From Scenedesmus sp. ARA3 (Eukaryota > Chlorophyta > Chlorophyceae > Sphaeropleales > Scenedesmaceae), in the NCBI GenBank assembly GCA_004335835.1, contig RWJK01001917.1, positions 1 to 37,058 on the forward strand: DNA of 37,058 bases. The letters are read 5' to 3'. The stretch's first letter is position 1; each line of letters starts with the position of its first letter. Below, piece after piece: positions 20,245 through 29,237 of this stretch. The translations under genes and the position numbers were made by a program. The notes beneath the pieces are model-generated. The model worked only from the letters and a program-made list of their open reading frames with translations, was not told the origin of the DNA and did no database searches.

Positions 20245-22679
20245 CAACAGCAGCAGCAGCAGCAGAGAAAGCGTTGTGACTGTGATACATTGAATCTAGC
20301 TGTGCAGGCATCATCCCATGTATGTGATCAGCTGCTGCAAACACATGCAGCAGGCACCCGGTGGTGGCTTGGCAGCAGGCATCCGCAACTGCCTGTGACG
20401 CCACATCCGACGCCGCAAGCGTGCTGCGCATACCCTGCAGCCAGAAAGCAGGCCCCACTCTCCGTAACGCAGCGCACAACCCTAGCCCTGCACACCTTTA
20501 TGCGCACAGCCAGCGGCAGCTGATGCTGCGGCAGCCGCCAGCCACAAACTGCATGCACGCACTGCCCTGCGCACTGCACTGCTTCAAGCATGACAGATCA
20601 GTGCTGCCAGTGCCTGCAATCGCCGGTCATATAACATGTCATTTGTCATATGACAGAAAGTAACGGTGCCACACCTGCAACCGACACGCCGGCGATGGCC
20701 CCTGGCGTCCATGTGAAGCCTTGCTGGTTGCCCTGCAGCGCCTGAGTGACCAGCATAGCTAGGCACAGCTCCTCATCTCCGTCATGCGCAGCCAGGCACT
20801 CTTTTGTGATGGTGTACTCACACACGCGCGTGGTGTTCTCTTGGAACAGCACATAGCCGGGGAACTGGCTACCAGAGTCCGGATCACTGCTGGAAGAGAT
20901 CATACTGAAGTACTTGAAATGCAGCGCGTCCTGGTAGCAGTGCTGGTCCGGCAGGCCGTACGCGAGCGCCGCAGTGAAGCAGAACCGCGGCAGCAGCACC
21001 GCGGTGTTGTTTGGGAAGGCTGGAGACACGCGCGTGTAGGTGCGCGCGCTTTTCAGCACGTCCACTGGCAGCTGACACGCCAGCTTCACGCGCACCACAT
21101 CCTGCAGCGTGATCTGGCTGCCCGTGTTGCCCCTGCGGATGTGTGCGGCACATACCAGAGGAGGAGACAGCACCATATTTAAAAACACCCAGTAGAACAT
21201 GTCAACACCAGAGGTGGGAGGTGGTATGCAGGCTAGCAAGACCCGAATGCAGGCATGTGCCTGCTGACGCTACACCGCACACAATGCCAAGACAGGTATG
21301 GGCCGTGTATTCATGACCCGCGTTTGATGGACAGCGTGATTGGCTGGTGTGCAATGCAAATGCGCCAGGAGTGAAGCAAGCTGGCACGCGCGACCTGCTG
21401 CCCCGCGTCTTCTGTCGTCAGCCAACACACTTGCTTTGACCCAGCCAGCTGTTACAGAAGCAAATGCCTGAAGGTGGGTGCTGGTGATTGCCTGGTGCTG
21501 CTGCTACTGCTGCGTATCCTGCAGGCGGCCAGCTGTAGCTACTCACACAAAAAAGTCCAGGCCAAAGCCGCCAAGCTTCCTGCAAGCACGGCAGCAGCAG
21601 CAGCAGCAGCAAGCGATCAATGCGCAACCCCAGGGGTGCTTGACCCAAAGCGGAGAGGCAGCTGAGAGACTAAACGCCCAAAGCTGGAAGAACTAAAGCT
21701 TTAGCTTAAATCACGGCACGGTCAGCTGTGCCAGCTACGCGTGACAGCTAGCAGGGACCTGTGGGAGCGTTGACCAGGACTGCCTGACCACTTCATTACG
21801 CGACAGACAGCACAACCCTAGCAAGGCTGCTGCCGCTGCCGCTGCTGCTGCTGGTTATGCTGCGTGTTTGATGCAGCTGCCCTGGCCCCACCCACCTGAC
21901 GTTCTGCAGCACGACGCTGCTGAAAGTGACAGTTACGCCTGCATCAACAAGCACTTTGCGCTCCAGCAGCTGGAAGTCCATCAGCCCGTAGAGCTTGAAC
22001 GTGCTGCGGATGGTCAAGTTGCGCGTCAGCGTGTACAGCTTGCTAGACCCAAACTCTGCCCATGCCGCCGGCTTCAGCTGCAGCAGCACGCACAGCAGGC
22101 AGCAGCAGCGCGCGATGCAGCACGCGTAAGTTATAGGCGATGCAGCACGACAGTATCAGCTGCAGCTGCGGCAACTGCACGGGTCGGGGCTGCACGGTAG
22201 CAAGGCATCTGCAAAGATAAAGTCATTCTCAGGAGCTGTGGCATTGATGCATCTACTGGGTGCTCCAAGACATTGGTGGTCATGCGGCATGCAGCGGATT
22301 GCAAGCACAGCAGCAGCTGCACCAGCTGGTCAAGCCAGCCCAGCAAGGTGCTGCAGCACAGAAACAACGCTGCCCCCACAAGAGGACAGTTATGCTGATC
22401 TTTACTTGCAAACCCGCCACAATCAAAAGGCTATCTCGCATCAACACATACCTGGTATCTGGGAGCAGCAAGGACAATTTCAGTGATGCTGTCATTCATC
22501 ACGGCTTGCTGGAAGTACGGCGGTGCCGTGGCATCACTGCCATCGGTAAGTATGACTGCACAGTGCGGTCCACACTGGTCACTTCCTTGCTGCACGAGGC
22601 TCTGGGCCCTGGCCACCCTGCTGCTCAGGCTGCACAGCAGCAGCAGGGCGATCACGAGCCTTCTTTTAGGCCCCTTCAT
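13771..22679 (-). CDS. Receptor-like TKL protein kinase with large low-complexity insert
   Basis: Thirteen exons give about 1231 aa: 22452-22679, 21896-22077, 20675-21132, 20076-20190, 19504-19607, 19087-19126, 18607-18703, 18232-18306, 16688-17851, 16038-16256, 15572-15711, 15041-15060, 13771-14624. Residues 1-25 are a signal peptide. The ectodomain reaches about residue 280, with NLTIRST-type strands suggesting a beta-helix and Cys pairs. A membrane helix lies at about 281-302. Kinase landmarks: GAGSFG (367-372), VAIK Lys387, LNHPNIVRAF, HGDLKAGN (875-882), SDFG (899-902), MAPE, DVYSFAIMMWEVFT. Arg is missing before the catalytic Asp, so it is a non-RD kinase. A 388-residue Gln/Ala/Ser-rich exon sits between beta4 and beta5. 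The C-terminal tail is also Gln/Ala-rich. The stop codon lies inside a TGTAA motif. The exon 4 donor is uncertain (20076 fits the frame; 20072 does not). Ligand unknown. Confidence 0.85.
15486..15523. repeat. GAT/ATG trinucleotide microsatellite in a kinase intron
   Basis: An imperfect GATGAT run in the intron between the APE exon and the 20 nt micro-exon of the kinase gene. Confidence 0.8.
16212..16399. repeat. Tandem duplication across the kinase exon 10 acceptor
   Basis: 16212-16283 recurs at 16325-16399, 113 bp away. Each copy contains a CAG tract, a TGTCAG acceptor (minus strand) and the first 45 nt of exon, encoding VWLVLELCTGGTLKD. The exon-like part appears identical. Only the copy starting at 16256 continues into the catalytic loop. 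Confidence 0.92.
18268..18550. repeat. Triplicated acceptor block of kinase exon 8
   Basis: Three tandem units begin at about 18268, 18362 and 18471. On the minus strand the exon-like parts read LNHPNIVRAF (real), LNHPNLVPAL and LNHPNIARAS. The middle copy keeps a GTGCAG acceptor. In the outer copy the AG has become GG. Confidence 0.9.
19263..19516. repeat. Array of about five copies of the kinase exon 5 donor block
   Basis: Units of roughly 50 bp starting near 19263, 19330, 19389, 19440 and 19491 share the exon end plus donor (minus strand GTCACACTAG/GTGC, then TGGGCC and a CAG run). The 19491 unit joins the real exon 5; the others lie inside the intron and diverge with distance. Confidence 0.82.
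20193..20265. repeat. CAG/CTG microsatellite forming the acceptor tract of kinase exon 4
   Basis: A nearly pure CAG run on the plus strand, read as (CTG)nCAG on the gene strand. It directly abuts the exon 4 acceptor, so the repeat itself supplies the 3' splice site. Confidence 0.85.
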
Positions 22680-23651
22680 ATGCTCCTTTCCCGATCATCC
22701 GCTTCCTAGGCTTTAATTTGGCGCCTCTTGTTCGCAAAGTCCGAAAAGGAGCTGCGAGACATATCCGATAGTCAATGCAAATCTTGCTGTCTCGCGTCGT
22801 CGCAGACACAATTTTGCGACATACAGCTCGTTAAGCATCCTCACGCACTGCCTGGAAGGTGGCGGGCGCGTCCTTGGGGGTCTGACTGTCATGATACAAC
22901 TTGATAGGTGATTACAAACGGCGTCAAAGCCGATTGCAGAGTTAATCTTTCGTAATTATTATGCTCGGGGCATTCGTTTGGCTTGGTGGAAGCAGCAGAT
23001 CAACGACTACCTGGGTCGAACTCTCGTCTGCTGGTGACGTGCTGCTGGACCTTCCGCAACGCACCTGCAGCATGCATGCGACACTCATATGAACTTTGAC
23101 GCTGTCGGCGGGACAAATGATCCCGCAGCCTTATGCTGTCCCACCAACAGGTGCTCAACCAGCAGGCCATACAGGCACTGCAGAGAGTCCAGCTGTGCTG
23201 CAGCACAGTGTGCATCGAAAACAACCCCGCGCAGACGCTCTTTGAGCGTTCCAAAAGCATACCAAAAGCTGTTGCAGTTACATAAACAACATACCAAAGC
23301 ACCTCGGCATCCACAACAAGCCAAAGTTGCAGCACTGCAACCACGCAGCCTGCCCAGGCTTTGCCTGTCAGGCCTCCGAAGTTGCTGCCTGTGGCCTGGC
23401 CCAGTTTCTGAACTGCTGCTGCTGCTGCGTACGTCCCCACAAATCCTGCTTGGCTACTGCATCTCGGTGCAGCAGCTGCAGCGGTCTGGATTTGCTGCCA
23501 CAGTCTGCTGTGCCAGCCAAGTGCACTGGCAACAGCAGCAGCATGTGTGCAAGTATTGTGCAAGGGCCCTGCTGCATAAGAACGAGATTAGCCTGCTGTG
23601 TTCACACAGCAGTACCACATGGCAAGATCCTTCAGCAGCAAGAGCTGCCGC
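22680..23651. other. Intergenic: DnaJ 3' UTR and receptor kinase promoter
   Basis: Both flanking genes are on the minus strand. A minus-strand TGTAA at 23278-23282 lies about 370 nt after the DnaJ stop and may end that transcript; the rest would then be the kinase 5' region. Two minus-strand open stretches (about 23285-23480 and 23085-23320) look mildly protein-like but are in different frames with no clear splice between them. A 334-codon plus-strand ORF starting at 23089 runs antisense into the DnaJ 3' end and is probably chance. Confidence 0.45.
23278..23282 (-). terminator. Candidate TGTAA poly(A) signal for the DnaJ gene
   Basis: First TGTAA I noticed on the gene strand after the stop codon, about 370 nt downstream. 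TGTAA is the usual signal in Chlamydomonas-type algae; its use here is inference. Confidence 0.35.
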
Positions 23652-24419
23652 TCAGCCAAACCAGCTCTTGGCCTTGCTGCTGGTGCCCTGCCCCTCCTCA
23701 TCAAATTCTTGCAGCAGCTGCCGCTGGCGCTCAGTCAGCTTGGCCGGCTTGATCACCCTGCATGCGGCGAACACACACAACATAGCCGTCAGCTGCATAC
23801 TCAGGCGCTGCAAAGCAGGTGGCACTGTTGACAGGGAGTTTGCAGAGTTCTTATCCTGTAAAAGAGATGGAAGCATTCAACCGAAGCTGTGTGTGCGTCG
23901 ACAAACAAGCATCTGGCGCAGTAGTTGCTCGGTCCAGCTGCAGTACATGCTCCATCAAGCTGCAGGCCCAGCTCTCGCTGCAACATGCCTGCTGCATATG
24001 CATCACCAGCATTGCGCCGCGCCTCTGCCACTGCTGCACACTGCGTGTGACACCACCTTGCCTGTTATTGCGTGGAACTGCCTGCTTCGATGATGCCACC
24101 TTGTCTCCCCACTACTGCAGCTCAGCACCCCGCACCAACTGCACACTCATCAGGCGCTGCAACAGCAGCCGACGCTGACCGGACGTTGACACAGCTGAGC
24201 ACCTCGCACCATATGCACAATCGTTCAAAGTGCATCAAGTACTGCAGCGCCAGCAGCAGCAGCAGCCGCCCACCTGATGTTTACCAGCTGGTCTCCCCTG
24301 CCGCGCCCGCGCGGGTCTGCGATGCCCTTGCCCCGCATGCGCAGCACCTCCCCGTTCAGTGTCAGCTGCGGCACAGTCAGCTCCACATTGCCGTCTATGG
24401 TGGGCACCTGCAGCACCCT

Positions 24420-24455
<36 letters not shown>

Positions 24456-27400
24456 CCGGCAATGGCAAGCACGGTCAAGGACTCAGGCCAGCACGCAGCT
24501 GCCAGCGTGCATCTCTGTTTGTGTCCGCCAGACAAGCACAAACAGCAAGCGACGGGCAGTGTAAAAGTCAATGGGTGTGGCACTCAATGTACAGAGGTTA
24601 GCCAGGTTAAGTCGCGCCACAACGAGCGAGCCGAGCACACACACAGCACTGCAGGTATGCTTGCTGCAGGCGGCGCTACGTCTGCTGCTACTAGGCTCTC
24701 CCACACACACGCATCCAAACACACATGACCGCATTTCTCACTCCATCATGCACAGCCATGACTCACGTGCCCATTAGCGCCTCCGCCAGCCGTAACGTGA
24801 TGGTGTAGATGATGTCCAGGCCTTGCCGCTGCGCTGTACAGGAGATTAGCCAGGTTGAGTCGCGCCACAACGAGCAAGCCAAGCCACACACAGCACTGCA
24901 GGTAGGCTTGCCGCTGACGTCTGCTGCTACTAGGCTCCCACCCGGACCACACAGCCACACAGCCACGTATCCAACTCCACCCATGCACAGCCATGACTCA
25001 CGTGCCCATCAGCGCCTCCGCCAGGCGCAGCGTGGTGGTGTAGATGATGTCCAGGCCCTGCCGCTGCGCTGTACAGGGAGTTGGCCAGGTTGTGTCGCAC
25101 CACAACGAGCAAGCCAAGCCACACACACACAGCACTGCAGGTATGCTTGCCGCTGACGTCTGCTGCTACTAGGCTCTCCCACACACACGCATCCAAACAC
25201 GCATGACCGCATCTCTCACTCCATCATGCACAGCCATGACTCACGTGCCCATTAGCGCCTCTGCCAGGCGCAGCGTGGTGGTGTAGATGATGTCCAGGCC
25301 CTGCCGCTGGAACTGCGGGTGCGGCTCTACCTCAATGCGGAACAGCACGTTCACGCGCTGCTTCTCCACCAGCGGCGCAGCCACCTGCGATGCAAACATG
25401 ATGACAGGACCCACATGTAACTTGCCTCTCTCATTGCAAAGCAGTGCAGCAGGGGGCGATGTGTGTTGATGACATGGCAGACAACCCAGCAGATGCTGCT
25501 GTTCCACAAGCGGCGCAGCCACCTGCCATGCAAGGCAGTGCAGGAGGGGGCGGTGTGTTGATGACATGGCAGACGACCGAGCAAAGTGATGATGCTGCAT
25601 CAGCCGTGCGAAGCCGGTGAGCAATGGCCAGATGTGTTGGTGACAGATGACGGCATGTGTTTCCCAGGTGCCGAAGGTTTGGCAGGAAGCACAAAAGCAA
25701 GCATAGTGCCGAAAGTGCACCCCTCACGCAGGCGCAACACTGCTGCCTGATCCACCTGCGGTGCAACTGCCACTGCCACACTATCCAAATTTGAACTGCC
25801 AGCTGTGCTGTGGAGCAAGCGCTGCTGCATCAGCCTCCAATTCCGCACCTGTATCTGCTGGCCCGAGCCTGTCGGTGCAACTGCCACTGCCCCTGTCCAA
25901 TGTTGCAACTGCCTGCTGTGTGGCAAGTGCTGTCGCGTCAGCCTGCCGTGCCGCACCTGTATCTGCTGGCCCGAGTGCACGCCTGCTGGTGCCACCGCTA
26001 NNNNNNNNNNNNNNNNNNNNNNNNNNNNNNNNNNNNNNNNNNNNNNNNNNNNNNNNNNNNNNNNNNNNNNNNNNNNNNNNNNNNNNNNNNNNNNNNNNNN
26101 NNNNNNNNNNNNNNNNNNNNNNNNNNNNNNNNNNNNNTGCTGTGGAGCAAGCGCTGCTGCATCAGCCTGCCGTGCCGCACCTGTATCTGCTGGCCCGAGT
26201 CCACTCCTGCAGGAATGTCCACTTCCACTGGCGGGATCTGCATGCCCAGCACCCGCGATAGGTCCACGCGCTTGCGCGTGCCCTTTGCTGCTTCCTGCAA
26301 AGCAGAAACAGGCAGCACGCAGCCGACGGCAATATTGCTATGGCTTAATTGGTAGTTTGATGACAAGAGGCAGCAAGCAGGAGGCAGGGTACAGCCAGCA
26401 GCAATGCGCGTGTCAAGCAATGCATTGGCGAGTATTGAGCAAGGGGCTGGAGGAGGGTGGACAGCCTCTGCCTGAACCAAACAGCATCCTCAGTAGCAGT
26501 GCGCTGCTGCTGCTGCCGCGGCTCTGTACGACTGCCAACAGCCACAGCACAAGCGCAAGCCGCCACTGCGCAGCAGATCCACATTCCAACGCAAAGCTGA
26601 ACCGCACCCACTGCACTCACAATGCACTATCAGCAGTAACAACAGCACTAGCAGCAGCAGCAGCAGCAGCAGCGCACCATGAAGCTTAGCCGCATGCTGC
26701 TCTCCACAAACATGTTGCCGCTGAAGAAGCTGCCAAACCCGGGGTCATTGCGGAAGAACTGCTCAAAGATGTCCTGCGGCGAGAAGGGCCCGCCGTATCC
26801 CGCAAAACCGCCAAACCCTGAGGCGCCGCCTGGGCCGCCTCCCTCCTGCTCCATGCGGTCCATGCCGTCGCGCCCCAGGTGGTCGTACATGCGCCGCTTT
26901 TCGGGGTCCCGCAGTGTTTCGTACGCTTTCGACACCTCCTGGAAGACCTTGGCTGCCTCAGGGTCATCCTGCAGGATGTGATTACACATAAGGGTTGCAT
27001 TCAGATGTCGAGCAAGCATGCTGGTGTGGTGTGCAGTTTGGCAGTTTAGTAGTCCTTGGCTCCTCAGGGTCGTCCTGAAGAGGCGGGACACAGGAGCAGG
27101 CGGCAATTTGAATCATGCGGTCACATGCGGTGACAAGCCACCTGATGGAATTGCTCAGGGCAGCAATGAGAAGGAGGAGCAACGAGAAAGTGCATGCAGA
27201 GTGGAGCAGCGCAGAAAAGGGGGTCGCATGCTGCGCCAGCTGCAGTGGCAACATGGATTGACTGTGCCATGCGTCGCTGAAAGAACAACGTAATGCAAAT
27301 CCAGGTTTCACAAGCAAGCAGACAAGGCTGTTGGCGCATGCTCATGTCCGTCATGCACCAGCTCCTGCTGGCGCTGCTGCTGCTGCTGCTGCTGCTGCTG

Positions 27401-27805
27401 GGCTGCAAATGCGAGCAATGGCGCCGGGCAAATAATCAGCACAGCACACCTTGTTTGTGTCTGGGTGATACTGCTTTGCCAGCTTGTAGTATGCCTTTTT
27501 GATGTCCTGGTCGTTTGCTGAGCGCCGCACACCAAGCACATCATAGTAGTCCTTGCTGGCGTAAGAAGCTGCAACAGCAGCAGTATGTCAGGTTGTTCAG
27601 TCGCCAGCCCAACCGCTACTGCGCACTGCAGGAAAGGCCTCAGCTTCGAAGCAGCTGCACGTTAACAGGCGTACTGACGCTGCATGGCTGAACTACAGCT
27701 GCAACGAATGCATGCAGTCCGGCCCCAAAGGCAGTTGTTGACCTGTCAGCAGCCTGCAAAACGACAGCCGGGAGGAGCCAGGGCCAGCAGGGCAACAGCC
27801 AGCAG

Positions 27806-27892
<87 letters not shown>

Positions 27893-28548
27893 ATGTGGCC
27901 TTGCTTGGCTGTACCACACTGCCCGTCGTCGTACAGAGCAGGCCGGCTGTCTTTCACAAACCAATGGTTGCACTGCCTGCTTGCTGTGGCCTGGGCTCAT
28001 GACGCAATGCAAAACTAAGTCAAGACATGGCATGGTGAGTGTTGGCTCCTACCTGAGCTGGTGTGTATGCTGCGCCCAAACGGACTGCCCCACCAGCTGC
28101 TGCCTCTGCTGCTGCCTGCAGCGGCGCAGTAGCAGTAGCAGAAGAGCAGTTCAAGCAAGGCTATTGGTGTGCTTGCGGTGATCACAGCATTGTGTTACCA
28201 AGTGTCAATGTCCAGCATTGTCAAAGGAGCAAGGGCAGACAGCACCTCAAGGCATTCTGAACAGGCTCAAATACAACGGGTAAATGCAATGAAGGCATCC
28301 ACTGCTGTTGCATGTTGCCACTAGTGGGCGAGTGAGCAATGCATTTTTGGGGACTGCCAAGGTCACCCACCGCTGCTTGCTGCTGCCTGACATGGGATCT
28401 GTGCAGCCCAGGGCTGTGGCAGCTGGTGAGATGCCAGTACGCTAGCGCCACAGCATAGAGCCCGAGCCATGTGCAGGGACGCGCCACCTGCTGCGGTCTG
28501 TGCCAGCACCCGACCCAGCAGGTTGGCACATGTCTGCACACCCCTCAT
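23652..28548 (-). CDS. Mitochondrial DnaJ/Hsp40 co-chaperone (GFA2/TID1-like) lacking the zinc finger
   Basis: Eight exons join in frame to 384 aa: 28371-28548, 28053-28115, 27450-27568, 26678-26968, 26181-26294, 25245-25384, 24274-24417, 23652-23757. The leader is rich in Arg, Ala and Ser and ends [14 protein letters not shown], typical of a mitochondrial presequence. The J domain starts [15 protein letters not shown] with HPD at 115-117, followed by a G/F region ([10 protein letters not shown]). The C-terminal domain has [62 protein letters not shown] and [12 protein letters not shown]. The CxxCxGxG repeats of type I DnaJ are absent: VDLSR passes almost directly to the PVEVDIPAG strand. It should stimulate mitochondrial Hsp70 (family knowledge). 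An in-frame ATG at 28590 is an alternative start. The intron 27569-28052 holds a (CTG)28 tract. Four junctions are tandemly duplicated. Confidence 0.9.
24600..25310. repeat. Three tandem units of about 235 bp carrying the DnaJ exon 6 end and donor
   Basis: Exon-like pieces end at the GTGAGT donor at 25245 (real), 25002 and 24767. They share [21 protein letters not shown] (Ile for one Thr in the last copy). Both decoys (25002-25068 and 24767-24833) are also preceded by a CTGTACAG acceptor and are 67 nt long, so inclusion would break the frame. Confidence 0.92.
25365..25590. repeat. Tandem duplication across the DnaJ exon 6 acceptor
   Basis: The block around the real exon start (25384) recurs with its decoy start at 25522, including VAAPLVE and a GGCAG acceptor. 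The adjoining intron parts (GTGTTGATGACATGGCAGAC) also recur. Unit about 130-140 bp. Confidence 0.88.
25793..26215. repeat. Three or more copies of the DnaJ exon 5 end and donor, broken by an N gap
   Basis: The exon end SGQQIQ plus the GTGCGG donor occurs at 26181 (real), 25957 and 25849, each followed (minus strand) by similar intron sequence. The 137 N gap lies between the real copy and the first decoy, so further copies may be missing. Confidence 0.88.
26001..26137. other. Assembly gap (137 N)
   Basis: The gap falls inside a tandem repeat in the intron between DnaJ exons 5 and 6, a likely cause of assembly failure. No coding sequence needs to be missing. Confidence 0.99.
27057..27086. repeat. 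Short decoy of the DnaJ exon 4 acceptor
   Basis: Resembles 26949-26979: on the minus strand a TCTTCAG acceptor is followed by codons for DDPEEP against DDPEAA in the real exon at 26968. Weaker than the other cases because the match is only about 30 nt. Confidence 0.5.
27806..27892. repeat. (CTG)28-29 microsatellite in DnaJ intron 2
   Basis: About 87 bp of uninterrupted CTG on the plus strand, hence (CAG)n in the DnaJ pre-mRNA. It is the longest pure repeat in the window. It lies within the intron 27569-28052 and is not translated in my model. Confidence 0.95.
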
Positions 28549-29237
28549 CGTTACGTTGTTTCGCTGCCTAACAATATTAAAGGCTTTCAAACTCCGGATT
28601 TATTGTAACATATTGAAGCCAGAGATCACCGTGCAGCAGCCATCCTCACACGTCTAGAGACTCCTGCTGCGGTGTGTGAAGACGGCAAGCACGCTTCACG
28701 GATGACAGGTATCCAAATTGATCGAAGCGCGCTCTGATACTGGATCAACCGTACAAGAGAGTGGGCACTACACCAATGCTCCGCACGATCAGTCAGCAAT
28801 CAGCAGCGTCACGGCGTATTCGTTGTTTTGTGAACTTTATGAACTGTCGTATACTCAACCAATGTTATCGGTTGAACGTGTGTGTGCGTGGGCATGCAGT
28901 GTTAAAGAACGGTCCTTAGGTCTTGGTCACTGGTGAAAGAACGGGTGTAAGTGGTGATGCCTGATGCGGTCCTCCGACTCTGATTCTGTGGGATGTTTTG
29001 CTGCGGTTTCTGCTGGACCAGCCTGAAAGGCAGGTCAGGCACCTGTTCTGCAACACTTATCAGCAACAGTACTGCAACAGCACTGGGCACAGCTAGCAGT
29101 ATGTGCTGTTGCTGGGCTTCACATTTGCCTAGTTAGTCCACTGTTACAACCAGCAGTCATGTGACCATTTTGTCAACTCGTGAAGTCGTCCAGTAGTGCC
29201 AAACTTCTGCTGCCAGAGCAGCAGCAAGGCAGTTGGC
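28549..29237. promoter_or_regulatory. Divergent promoter region of DnaJ and CASP
   Basis: 689 bp between two outward-facing starts, less rich in CTG than the gene bodies. It must hold both promoters and 5' UTRs. I see no TATA box or heat-shock element (alternating nGAAn) that I would defend. ORFs here are short and unrecognised. Confidence 0.45.

Noticed and set aside
23000..23563. 187-codon minus-strand ORF with a hydrophobic stretch downstream of DnaJ
   Set aside because: It looks slightly membrane-protein-like, but continues in a different frame without a usable splice and fits better as DnaJ 3' UTR followed by upstream DNA of the kinase.
23089..24093. 334-codon plus-strand ORF
   Set aside because: It overlaps the DnaJ terminal exon in antisense and its translation is low-complexity Cys/Ser/Gln with no family pattern. 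Long chance ORFs are expected in CTG-rich DNA, which lacks stops in most frames.
24600..25310. CRISPR-like regular repeats
   Set aside because: Units are about 235 bp with exon pieces and splice sites; there are no short repeats with unique spacers.
27675..27753. Extra DnaJ exon between the (CAG)28 tract and the J-domain exon
   Set aside because: It has splice-like edges, but the model without it joins exon 2 to exon 3 in frame and yields a typical RSIHTSS presequence end; including it gives a poorer fit.
28718..28936. 72-codon ORF in the DnaJ-CASP divergent region
   Set aside because: No family resemblance, no signal for expression, and located where both promoters must lie.
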